This document shows positions 1 to 10,226 of a DNA stretch of 64,000 nt, in pieces (positions within the stretch are counted from its first letter, which is position 1; every line of letters begins with the position of its first letter). The stretch comes from Cryptomeria japonica (lineage: Eukaryota; Streptophyta; Pinopsida; Cupressales; Cupressaceae). The stretch covers positions 144,154,897-144,218,896 of the forward strand of contig NC_081407.1 of NCBI RefSeq assembly GCF_030272615.1, written 5' to 3'. The position numbers and the translations under genes are program-made. The notes beneath the pieces were generated by a model that worked only from the letters and a program-made list of their open reading frames with translations, ran no database searches and was not told the origin of the DNA.

Positions 1-440
1 GTGAGGTGGAGTGAAACAGAAGATATAAAGGTGAAATGGAGTGGAGTACAAAAATTATTATGGAGAAATGACTTCAAAAAGTACGAAAGTGTTTATTATG
101 AATTGTCATGGTTGACTAGTCAGAAAAAAGGGCTGAGAGCCCACCTGCATCGGCTTCAGGAAACCTGAAGGTTAAAGTTGCAGGAAAATCAGAGGTTGAA
201 GCAAACTGATGCAGGAACTCTTCTTTGGATGAGGTCTTATGATACAACTTCAACCTATGACCGTTGAATAGCAATTTGAATCTTACAAGATCAATTGTTG
301 TGAGCTGAACAACTCCATTCTCAAATACTTGTGATACCTCATATGGACCTAACCATTCTTGTATGAAGTTTTCCCAGATTATCTTTGTACCAGGAATCAT
401 ATAGGAGAGCCCAATATCCTGATTGAAATTTCTTGTCCTT
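1..440 (-). pseudogene. Ty3/gypsy element E relic, distal half (integrase C-terminal region)
   Basis: Minus-strand reading frame at 116-400 (94 codons) carries the end of a gypsy polyprotein. It shows the GPYEVSQVFENGVVQL segment and a GHRLKLYHK segment, which fit the small C-terminal domain that follows the integrase core. The proximal half of the same protein lies at 14,214-14,786 on the same strand. The two halves are separated by element A, and the 5-bp sequence TCCTT occurs at both broken ends. Downstream of the stop (positions 1-115) I see only unassigned sequence, presumably the 3' part of E, which leaves the window on the left. E is older than A and its frame is broken. The family is clear from the neighbouring integrase half; the lineage within Ty3/gypsy is not resolved. 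Confidence 0.8.
436..440. repeat. Target-site duplication of element A, left copy (TCCTT)
   Basis: The 5 bp TCCTT directly precede the TGTTGG end of the left LTR and recur directly after the ACTAACA end of the right LTR at 14,209-14,213. A 5-bp duplication is normal for LTR elements, and it fixes both outer borders of A. Confidence 0.9.
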
Positions 441-1137
441 TGTTGGTAAACAGATTTGTCTCTTTCTTGAAATGCTTAGAATTATCTTCTTTAAACAAAA
501 TATGACTCTATTTTACCCGTTAGAAAGAAACAAATAAACCAACAGTTGGAAGAATTAATGAAAATTCAACCTCTGCATTAGAGGGCAGCTCCTCGTATGA
601 TTTACAATGAATTTATTATGTAATTGATAGGCGAACACTTTTAACCAGAAAGCATTGAAAGGCTTCAACATTTATCCATCAACACAAATAAATGCCTTCA
701 AAACAAATTAGAAAACATAGGAAATGTTTGAAAAGAATATTCAAAGGAGAGTTCACATACTCCGATTCATAACATTCTTGTTGTATAAATTCAAAGCAAA
801 ATAAGGACTCAACAAAGACTAATGGCTCAATTGATACTCTCTCATGCCTCATAGGGCAAGGGGAATCAAGTTGACTAACATCGTGTGAGTCATCCAACAT
901 TCTATAATAAATATGAACCAAAAGGAAATGTAGAGATAACTGATTATCTGATTAAATTATGCCCACATAGCAACCTAAGAAGAATTATCAATCTCAGAAT
1001 GCACAGATTCAAAGACGTATCAACATTCCATTAATAATCAGTCATTACTTCATTTCACACAATATGTATAAAAAACTCTTCTATTTGTTTCCAAAAATCA
1101 TCATTTTTAGAACCCTTCCAAAAGCAAGCTCTTAAGC

Positions 1138-1144
1138 TTAAATA
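1138..1144 (-). promoter_or_regulatory. Possible TATA box of element A, 3' LTR copy
   Basis: On the minus strand the sequence reads TATTTAAG. It matches the element at 10,095-10,101 in the other LTR. It lies about 700 bp before the inner LTR end, a normal place for the U3/R border. Supported only by position and conservation between LTRs. Confidence 0.35.
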
Positions 1145-1277
1145 GCCACTAGGCCATAGTTTTTACATAATTAACAAATAAAATTTACTTTCACTTCAGT
1201 GAAAGAAACCGTTCAGATAATGCAAAAGAAAGCTAAACTAATAGCCGCTGAAATGCCCACATTTCATTGTTACATAA

Positions 1278-3395
1278 CTAAGCATCCACCGCAACTAAGG
1301 AAGTTACGGGTTTGTCTTGTTTTGTCGGAGATCCTCGCCATTCTAGGTGTGCGGTCAAAAAATTTAGGATAACTTGGAAATAGGGCAGGCCAATGTGTAT
1401 GATCCTCTGCTTCCATACTTCCTTACCCATATTCACCTGCATGACCTTCACTTTATGAACCTCCAAGTGATCCGAACAAACAACGAGCATTGGTTCAATC
1501 CTTGCTACCTTCGAAAATTCATCGGTAGTCAAATATTTTATGGTCTGAATGGAATGAACTCTATCTTGAAAGACTTTAATCATGTTTGCAACTTCCTCAA
1601 TCACCTTAGCTCCCTCCTTCATGAGTTGGATGTCAATACATTTAAGATCCTTCTGTATAGTGTCAATAAAATCGGTCAGTCCCCTAAGTAGCTTAGTGGA
1701 TTCTTCATGGCCTTGCCCAATGATTGAGTTGCGTCATTCCACGTTTTTCTTTGACACATATAGCACATTATCATCTAGGTTCTCTACTGGTTTCTCAGCT
1801 AAGAACTTCATCAATCCATACTTCTGAACATCATTCATTTGTGCGAGAACCGCTACCCACTTAACCCTTTCCTTTTCCCAGGCGACTGTTTCCAACTCAA
1901 GCTCTTTACTCACAGTTTCTGCATCTTTGTAAACCTTGACTAGATTAGTAATATATTCTGGTCCTTGTTGAATTATTAGATCCAGCCATTTGTTGAACAT
2001 CTCCGTCACAACCCTATTCCTTTGAACTTGATCAAGCATCTTCTGGTTTGCTGGAGACTTAGGATCAAATGACACTGGTATCTGTGACAATGGTTGAGGA
2101 TTTGGATTATGAATAGCATTGATGTACTCTACCATATGTGTGACCATTTATTTCATCTCTCTCTTGTCTTTCTCATCTTTCCAAGTCCTGGAGATTATCC
2201 TCTTTGTAGAAGACTCAAAATGTTTTACATCCATGGCCCTTGATGCGATGCCCAAATCTATTTTCTCCACAGTAAAATCTTCTTCCGTGGCCTTATCTGC
2301 ATCTCTCCCAGGAATAGGCTTGGCCACTTCTGCTATCCAATGTCCTGTTGTGTCATCAACATCAAGCATTGCTTGTGTTTTGAGCTTTTTTGGCTTTGAT
2401 GCTTTTCCTAGGCATTTACTAACCATGTCCTCTAATGGAATGGTGACTGACACCACACTCCTTTTCTTACCAATGGTGGCTTCCAGCCATCTTGGAGCAT
2501 TGGTAGATCCTTTAGGTGGTGCAGTGACCTGTGTTTCTGGAGAGGTAACAATTACCAGAGCATTCATGGGATCCTATTGAGTTCCTACCCCTTCATTTGT
2601 ATCCTCTTCTTGTATCTCAGGTTCACTTTGATCCTGTGCGTCCATTATTTATTTAGGCTCTTCATTGGGGTCTAAATCCACCATGACCCGTTGCAGAACA
2701 GGCTTGCTCCTCTTCTTGTTGCTTCTTGACCGGGTTACTCAGGTGGCTGTAGGACTGGATGATGACCTTCCTGACCTTCTTGGCGGTAATTTCTCTACGA
2801 CGGGATTTGAGACACTTGCAATATCAGTAATTTTATTAGTGGCAAAAACAAGAGATTGAACCAAGATGTGTGAATCACTTCTTGATTTATGTGGGGACAT
2901 GAAAGGACACTCCTTGAATTTCAGTTTCCTCAACCATCTCTTTGTTCTCCTGACAACATTGAAGGTCCTTGTTTAAATGCTATCATCTCCTTTCATGTTC
3001 CAGTCAATTTCTGGAACTGGTTTCCCTTCAATCTCAGTACCGAACTTAGGGTCCAGGACATCTTCCTCAATATCTTCCAATACACCTGATGTATTAATTG
3101 GGAGCCTCGAGACAGATATATGCCACAAAGTGAATCTTGACCACAACCTCTTTCTCACTTCATGCTCATCCTTGCAATTTTCCCAATAATCATCCATCTG
3201 GGGTTCATGGTGGAAAGGACTGTCTATGTTAAGGTTCTCCCTTGCATAACCTTTGCTATCAAATCTTTGCCTAGCTACATATGGCTGCAGATTCATTCTT
3301 TTGAACTTCAGTTCCATATTCAAAGCAGATGACACTGAGTACAAAGAGAACAAATGACCCGATGGAAACAAAAGATAAAAAAAGATGACCCTCAA
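1278..3395 (-). pseudogene. LTR-borne reading frame of element A, 3' LTR copy
   Basis: Unrecognised protein encoded inside the LTR, in the same sense as the element. From 3,395 down to 1,278 the minus strand stays in one frame for about 700 codons with no frameshift. It is interrupted only by stop codons near 2,973, 2,739, 2,655, 2,577, 2,148 and 1,734. Most of these stops are ordinary codons in the other LTR (CAA to TAA, CAG to TAG, TGG to TGA), so they arose after insertion. The stop near 2,739 is shared by both LTRs and may be the true end of an upstream ORF. The visible protein has a Trp-rich segment (DDYWENCKDEHEVRKRLWSR), an Arg/Ser patch, a Lys-rich stretch and a long helical C-terminal part rich in Glu, Lys and Val. 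The start is missing because of the LTR deletion. Function unknown. Confidence 0.65.
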
Positions 3396-3605
3396 ATTGG
3401 AATATTTTATAAAATAAAAACTTACTGGTGGACTAACATCGGCTCTGACTGGGGACTAGAACTGAGAAGGAACTAGAAATGAACTTCAGAATCTCTGGTT
3501 TTGCACGCTAAACTTTATTCAAAGATACAAACTAACTAAACCTAAAGAAACACACAAATACAAAAATAACCAAACTCTATGTACAAAACTATGAGGGACT
3601 CTTGT

Positions 3606-4961
3606 TTACAGTTGATACAATTTCAAATCTTGACCATTGTAGGTCAAAGGAAGAACAGTACCATCCAAATATGCAAGTTTAAAAGAAATCAGTCCTTTTA
3701 CCTCACGAATCAAGAATGGTCCCTTCCAAAGCGACTCGAACTTAGCATGTGCTCCCTTAGGTTCTCTTCTTCTATCCCAAAGCAGTACCTGATCACCTTG
3801 CATGAACTTTCAAGGCCTTGCTCGCTTATCAAATATTCTTTTTACTCTCATTTGATGTTCTGTTATCCGGTCCACTAGTCTATCCCTCTCTTCATCAATC
3901 TTTGTCAGGTACATGATTCACTTTTCCAAAGAGCTCTGGAAGTAAGTGTCTTCAATCACTGTTTGTAGCTTGGTGGCTGCCAGATCTAGAGGAAGTGCTA
4001 CCTGAGCGCCAACACCATAGACCAGTTTGAAGGGAGACATCCCAATCGCCCTCTTTGGTGATGTATGGTCAGCCCAGAGAGCTTCATATAGTTTCTTATG
4101 CCAATCCTTAAAATTCTCACTCGCTAATTTTTTCATAATATTAATGAGGTTTTTGTTACTAGATTTAGCCTGGCCATTTCCCTGGGGATAATAATTAGAT
4201 GAGTGAGCAAGAGAGATTCCATGATAATAGCAAAACAAAGAGATTTCGGCGGAGGAGAAATTGGTAGCGTTATCTGCCACAATTTTTATGGGAACTCCAA
4301 AACGAACTAGAATGTTCTCCTTCAAAAAGTTACAAACAATCTCTGAGGTTGTCTTTCGTACCAGAATGGCCTCGAACCATTTAGTAAAATAATCTGTGGC
4401 TGTCAAAATATGGGTATGACCGGCACTTGAGGTTGGTGTCAAGGGACCAATAAAATCCAGACCCCGCTGCTTGAAAGGTTCATCCACAATCATGGGTCTG
4501 AGTGGTAATGCTGCAAGTTGAGGCTTACCAGCGAACAACTTACATTTTTCACACCTGGGCACCCATGTATACGCGTCCCTGAACATTCCTGGCCAATAGT
4601 AACAGTTCCTCAGGATCTTATAAGCAGTTATTGTTGAATAAAAGTGACCTCCACAGGCTTCATCATGGAATGTTCTCAAAAGAGACTCCTGGAGTGATTT
4701 ATCAACACATCTTAGAAAGGTCCCATCTAGTCCCCTTTTATATAGTACATCGTTAAATATGACGTACTTAGCAGCTTTCAGTCTCAGGTTCCTTTTTTCC
4801 TTCGCAGAAAGGTGTTTCAGACAATCTCCATATGTCAAGAAATACGCTACATCTCCAAACCAAGAATCTTGTAGAGAAACAAATAAAACTAAAGGCAATT
4901 CCTTTGTCACCTCTTGCTTACTTTCAATGATCAATTTGCACAAAGCTTTCCCCCTCACCAA
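3606..4961 (-). pseudogene. Integrase of element A
   Basis: Inserts the cDNA into the host genome. The main ORF (3,918-4,961, 347 codons) starts with the zinc-binding HHCC region (HDEACGGH, then CEKCK). The catalytic core follows, with Asp in LDFIGPL and Asp in VADNATNF. The third catalytic residue, normally Glu in NGQxE, is Lys here (NGQAKSSNK), which should abolish catalysis. The separate ORF at 3,606-3,803 carries the C-terminal domain (LLWDRRRE, then the LWKGPF and LKLYQL segments), split from the core by a stop or frameshift between 3,804 and 3,917. Upstream it follows the degenerate RNase H directly, with no other domain between. No chromodomain is visible. Confidence 0.88.
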
Positions 4962-5006
4962 CTTTGTGGGTCGAATGTCTAAATCGAACTCCTGAATTTT
5001 TTATAC

Positions 5007-6391
5007 TCAAGAAGCTCTTTCATTCATTCCTAAGTCCTGCTGCATTAGAATGCTCTTGACAGTTGAATGAGGGACAAACACCACGACGTGAGAATGAAGA
5101 ATATAATACCTAAACTGTTTCATTTCCTTTATGACCGCATATGCTTGTTTTTCAAATATTGAGTATTTAAGTTCATGATTTTTCAAAGGTACGCTCATGA
5201 ATTCTATAGGGACCTCATCATTATTATCATTCTTTTGTAGCAAAACCGTGGACATAGTGTGCTTTGATGTGTAGCAGTAGATGATAAGATCTTTTTTGAA
5301 GTCGGGATTAACCAAGATAGGTGCCTGACCAATTGCATCTTTTATCGAGGAAAATGCCTTTTTCCCCTCCTCGCTCCATTTGAAAGATTGTTTCTCACTC
5401 ATCAAGTTCACAATATATCTGGTAGTCTCAGCAAAGTCCGGAATAAACCTCTGAAGAAAATTCACCTGCCCGAAAAAGGATCTGACAACATTCCTGTTTG
5501 ATGGCAAAGTTAATTGTTGAATTGCTCTTACCCTTTCAGGATCTATTTTCACCCCTTCTTTAGAGACAATATGATCGAGCAACTTACCCTATGTGACTCC
5601 AAACATTGATTTCTTGGGGTTCAAGGATACCCCATATGCTCGCGACATCTTTGCAACACTCGTGTCAAGTCTCGAATGTGATGTTTCCTTCTTTTCGAGA
5701 ACACTGTCAAATCATCTAGATATACAACAATGATCTTATCCTTTAAGTGGCCGAATGACAAATCCATAGCTCGCTAAAACATTGCTCTTGCGTTGATTAA
5801 TCCAAAATGCATCCGGTTATATGCAAATGTACCCCAAGGAGTAATAAAGGCAGTTTTGTGTTGATCATTTTCCTGAACACTGATCTGATTATATCCGGAA
5901 AACCCATCTAACATGGACATCATCTCTGACCCTAAGACAGTTTGCAAAATTTGATCCATGGTCGGCAAGGGATAATTGTCTTTTAGGCTGGCTTGGTTTA
6001 GATTTCTAAAGTCGACACAAATCCTTATTTCCCTGTTTTTCTTTCTAAATGGTACAATATTTGCTATCCACGTCGAATGATGGATGGGATATATTATTTT
6101 GGATTTTAGCATCTTATCTACTTCTTAGAATATAGCTTGTGCCACTTTTGGATTAAAGCTTCGAAGCTTTTGCCTGAATGGACTTGCTCCAAGCTTCAAA
6201 GGAATCTGATGCTGAAATTTTCCCTCTTTGAAGTTCTTAAGGTCATCATAACACCAAGCAAACACATCCTTAAACTCTACCAGGAGATTAATGAACCTCT
6301 CTTTTTCTATTGGTGTGCAACACTTTCCCAGATTGATACATTTAGGTTCATTCTCAGTACCGATGTTGACCTTCTCATAGCCTCCACTATC
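5007..6391 (-). pseudogene. Reverse transcriptase and degenerate RNase H of element A
   Basis: Copies the element RNA into DNA. The N-terminal linker and first RT block occupy 6,391 to 5,774, with the motifs RICVDFRNLN, LDGFSGYNQ and TPWGTFAYNRM. The frame then breaks. The active-site YLDD is readable on the minus strand at about 5,711-5,722, outside any long ORF. The thumb and connecting RNase H lie in 5,582 to 5,007 (191 codons). In this RNase H the usual catalytic Asp of the first strand is gone (the segment reads IIYCYTSKHT), so it looks like a structural remnant. Loss of the original RNase H activity is known in elements that have gained a second RNase H domain, and A has one at 6,392-7,198. 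Not functional as it stands. Confidence 0.88.
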
Positions 6392-7198
6392 CTAAGCCTC
6401 TCGAGACTTGTCACCCTTATTATTTGTGTAGGCATCATTACGGTCAAATAAATATTCCAAAGAAACCAGTCCTCTAGGAATCTTATTTCCTTTCAATTGC
6501 ATGATCCCATCAGGTAATTCCTTGGCTCGTTCAAGTGAAAATTCTTTGCATTCTGCATCAGAGCCTTCAAAATACATGACAGAAAACATATCCAAACCTT
6601 GCATAAAATTATTGATTTGTTTATCATTCTCAAATACCTGCCACGAGTCAGAATTATCTAGAACACTGGGCCGATATATCAACTCTATTCTGTAAGTTTC
6701 TTCAGCAAATTCAGGGTGTGGGACAAGCAATGAAGTTGAGACTGTCAATGAATATGCTTTTGAGTTCAATTCCCTGGGTATTGCCTCAATGGAAAATGCA
6801 TCAAAACCTTCAATTTCGTCCCAAACTCTATTTCGATAGTGCTTCAACCTTTCATTCTTAACGCTAAACAATCCCCTAACCTGCTTAACAATGAGTTCAG
6901 CATCTCCTTTAACCCGCAAGATCTTAACCCCCAACCTTTTAGCTTCAACTAAGCCTAACAATAAGGCCTCATACTCTGATATATTGTTGGTGTTTTTGAA
7001 CTCTAGTTTAAAAGAAAAAGGAATAGGATTGCCGAAAGGTGGTATCAACACAACTCCTGCGCCAGATCCTGATGCTGCACAACTGCCATCGAACTCCGTT
7101 AGCCACAGGCCTTCTTTTTCTCCATTTTGGGATGAATACCCGTCCACTTCACTATCAGACAGAATCAAGTAGTTCCCAAATTGGCAATCATGGTACAA
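6392..7198 (-). pseudogene. Additional (archaeal-type-like) RNase H of element A, upstream of RT
   Basis: 268-codon open frame without internal stops. The RNase H fold is shown by FDGSCAASGSGAG with Asp37, NNISEYEALLLG with Glu77, VKGDAELIVKQ with Asp99, and ELNSKAYSL, where the last catalytic Asp is Tyr149. The family cuts RNA in RNA-DNA hybrids during reverse transcription. The position is odd: it lies between the protease and the reverse transcriptase, whereas in element B of this window, as in typical Tat/Ogre-type elements, the extra RNase H follows the RT-linked RNase H. After the RNase H core (residues above about 165) a spacer of roughly 100 residues leads into the RT linker. I annotate it as part of the dead polyprotein although this segment is open. 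Confidence 0.85.
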
Positions 7199-7267
7199 AA
7201 TCTGGGCCTTAGGGTCATCGGATGGGAAAATAGTGAATTTGGACTTTGGTTCAGGTTGTAGGATGAC

Positions 7268-7735
7268 TCATTGTTTTTCGATAGGGATTGTGGCTTGGGA
7301 CAAATCCATTTTGATTTCTCCACCTAAGTCTCTACATAAAGTACGACTTAAAAGCATGTCGTAGCTGGCTGGGATATCAGCTATTAGAATTGTCAACTTG
7401 ATCCTTTTATCCGGGTGAGAAGCAAGAACTACTTGAGAATCTTTAATTTGTCCTAGTAGAGGAATTTGTTTTGAGTCCATGGAGTAGCATCTACCAAAGG
7501 TTTTGGTCAAGAATAACCCCAATGCTTTGGCTACAGTAGAGGGCATTATGTTATTAGATGCACCTGAGTCTATTATACAATTATTCAACCTATGACCATT
7601 AATGAATAATGATATATAAAAGGGCTCTGGTTTCACCTCGAGAAGGGGAACATAATCATCTGTTTGAAGAGCAGTAATTTCAGGCATTTTTTCACAAACC
7701 GGGGAATGAACTGACTCATTGCTATGTGAGGGCAA
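7268..7735 (-). pseudogene. Aspartic protease of element A
   Basis: Processes the Gag-Pol polyprotein. The 155-codon open frame has the active-site block IIDSGASNNIMPS at about residues 56-68 and the later hydrophobic LILIAD-like strand expected of a retropepsin. The DSG triad is intact. It lies between the gag region and the extra RNase H domain on the minus strand. The start methionine is an artefact of the broken frame, since this is normally an internal polyprotein segment. Confidence 0.85.
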
Positions 7736-7747
7736 AAAGGCATTTAT

Positions 7748-9102
7748 TCACTGTTGCATATCATTAATTTGTTGTGTATTATTTCCTTTCATGAATTGTA
7801 CCAGTCTATCTAATTCTTTAGGATTTAATTTTAGATACTTAGCAGGTGTGATTTGAATTTGTGAGGACTTGCAAAATTCTACTATATCAAAGGAACTTTC
7901 TTTTTTAATAGTATTTAAAAATAAAGGTTTCTTGATCATTTTGATGCAACTTTTAATCCATTCTTTTGCCTTTGAAGTCCATAGCAGATGAAGAAGAAGA
8001 CATCTGGGGTTTCACATTTTGCTGATTTCTTGTGAACACCGCACATGAAGGATCTTCCAAAGTAACCAAAATGCCACTGCCTCTTTCTGAATAAAACTCG
8101 TACTCAAGAAAAATAATTTTAGAGTCACCAGGTTGCTTTGGAGATCCCTCTTCACCCCATTCATTTGAAGTATCTTTAAAATTCATCAATTGTGCATACC
8201 ATGCCATCTCAGGGCAGGAACTGCCATCATGTTCATCAGTTAGGTGAAAAACACACATATTTCCTTTAGTAGGAGGTGCTTCAATTGCTAGTCTTTATTG
8301 AGCGGGAGGTAACTGCATTGTCTTATTCCCATAGCCTGGAAACTGGTTCACATTCCTTCTCGGTATATCTTGGTAAGGAGATGAGTATGAGGTACTAGCT
8401 TTGGGCATTTTTCTTTTAAGGGTGATCACATCATTCATTAACCTCTGGATAACAAGATCAGAAGAGGAAGAAGAAGAAGTTGAAGAATGAGCATTGGGTG
8501 TCTGTACTTCCCTTTTCCATTTATCTGTTGTGATTAGATCATCTTCCAATTCAACTAAAAGGGTTTTGGCAGCATTTAGATCTGCAACTCTTTGCCTATA
8601 GATCAAGAAACCTATTTCAGAAGGCATAGAATTAATATAAAAAACACTTGAGATTATCATTTGAGGGTTTTTGGTTAACTGGAATCTTGTGCAAGATCTT
8701 GTCAAACTTTGCCACAAAATCCCTCATTGATTCAGGAATTTCCTTCTTTAGCTGGGCTAATTGGGCTAAGAGGGAATGTTCATCCTCTGCTACCTTAAAC
8801 CTTGCTTCAAATTGCGTTTTTAGATCCTGCCAGGTCGTTATCACACTATTTGGTAAGTGATAAAACTAGTCTAATGTTGCCCTAGTTAGTGTCTGAATGA
8901 ACAATCTCACTGCAACATCCTCATGTTCAACTGCTATTACTCCATAGGCTACATTAAAGGCATTCAGATCTTCATCAACAGTAATCTTTCCATCACCATT
9001 AAATTTTGGCAAATGATCCCTAGCGCCCTTTGGTAAGGGATTGAGATTCAGACCCAGGTTCAACGGGCCTACAACCGCCCCCCAAGGATTATTCTCTGCC
9101 AT
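7748..9102 (-). pseudogene. Gag of element A
   Basis: Structural protein that packages the RNA. The likely start is the Met at 9,102 (MAENNPWGAVV), about 270 bases inside the element from the primer site; the longer open frame up to 9,189 is leader. Fragments at 8,866-9,102, 8,632-8,844 and 8,295-8,717 carry the conserved capsid segments (LPKFNGDG; TWQDLKTQFEARF; LAQLKKEIPESMRDFVAKFD). The piece at 7,953-8,258 has a Cys/His cluster (CVFHLTDEHDGSSC) that could be a variant zinc knuckle, and 7,748-7,939 links to the protease. At least three frame breaks or stops separate the parts. Confidence 0.82.
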
Positions 9103-9372
9103 TGGAAATATGATATTGAGGGGAGTAGGGTTTATTATATTAGGTAGAATTACACCGTGCAACGTGAGAGCTTGACAAACTAAGGACACAGGTGGTGATG
9201 ACGATGAGGAAGGAGGCCTACTTCTTGCCCTTCTCTAAGGTGAAAAGGTAGGTTGAGAATCTAGGTTTTGTAACTCCTGAAAGACAGAATCAAAAACCCT
9301 TCCCTTCTTTGGGACGTAGTATATCTCCTTGACTCCAGACTTGCAACTAGGCAATTGATTTGATAATTCGAT

Positions 9373-9391
9373 ATCCCCAGCAGAGTCGCCA
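9373..9391 (-). promoter_or_regulatory. Primer-binding site of element A, tRNA-Arg type
   Basis: Reading the minus strand, TGGCGACTCTGCTGGGGAT begins 6 bases after the inner end of the 5' LTR. It is complementary to the 3' end of plant tRNA-Arg (from memory ATCCCCAGTGGAGTCG plus CCA) with two mismatches. This confirms that the right-hand LTR is the 5' one. Confidence 0.8.
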
Positions 9392-10094
9392 AAAATCTGT
9401 TGGTAAACAGATTTGTCTCTTTCTTGAAATGCTTACAATTATCTTCTTTAAACAAAATATGACTCTGTTTTACCCATTAGAAAGAAACAAATAAACCAAC
9501 AGTTGGAAGAATTAATGAAAATTCAACCTCTGCATTAGAGGGTAGCTCCTCAAATGATTTACAATGAATTTATTTAATAATTGATAGGCTAACACTTTTA
9601 ACTAGACAGCATTGAAAGGCTTCAACATTTATCCATCAACACAAATAAATGCCTTCAAAACAAATTAGAAAACATAGGAAATGTCTGAAAAGAATATTCA
9701 AAGGAGAGTTCACAGACTCTATTTCATAACATTCTTGTTGTATAAATTCAAAGCAAAATAAGGACTCATCAAAGACTAATGGCTCGATCGATACTCTCTC
9801 GTGCCTCACAGGGCAAGGGGAATCAAGTTGACTAACATCATGCAAGTCATCCAACATTCTATAATAAATATGAACCAAAAGGAAATGTAGAGATAACTGA
9901 TTATCTAATTAAATTATGCCCACATTACAACCTAAGAAGAATTATCAATCTCAGAATGCACAGATTCAAAGACGTATCAACATTCCATTAATAATCAGTC
10001 ATTACTTCATTTCACACAATATGTATCAAAAACTCTTCTATTTGTTTCCAAAGATCACTGTTTTTAGAACCCTTCCAAAAGCAAGCTCTTCGGC

Positions 10095-10101
10095 TTAAAT
10101 A
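10095..10101 (-). promoter_or_regulatory. Possible TATA box of element A, 5' LTR copy
   Basis: Minus-strand TATTTAAG within GGCTATTTAAGCC, conserved at 1,138-1,144 in the other LTR. If this is the promoter, everything upstream of it, including the long reading frame, lies in U3, and the transcript starts about 30 bases further on. Not experimentally supported. Confidence 0.35.
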
Positions 10102-10226
10102 GCCACCAGGCCATAGTTTTTACATAATTAACAAATAACATTTACTTTCACTTCAGGGAAAGAAACCGTTCAGATAACGCAAAAGAAAGTTGAACTAATA
10201 GCTTCTGAAATGCTGACATTTCATTG

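Larger units (their letters stand above)
441..3438 (-). repeat. 3' LTR of element A (2,998 bp, internally deleted)
   Basis: Aligns with 9,398-14,208 along its whole length apart from one gap. Near 3,335 the sequence jumps from the equivalent of about 12,290 to the equivalent of about 14,107, losing about 1.81 kb. The lost part holds the start of the LTR reading frame and the four palindromic motifs seen in the other LTR. It ends in TGTTGG (441) and ACTAACA (3,438). Many substitutions separate the two LTRs, so the insertion is not recent. Confidence 0.93.

Noticed and set aside
2119-2580. 153-codon plus-strand ORF in the A LTR
   Set aside because: Opposite the LTR ORF, which keeps its frame across both LTRs; this one is a shadow and is broken in the other LTR.
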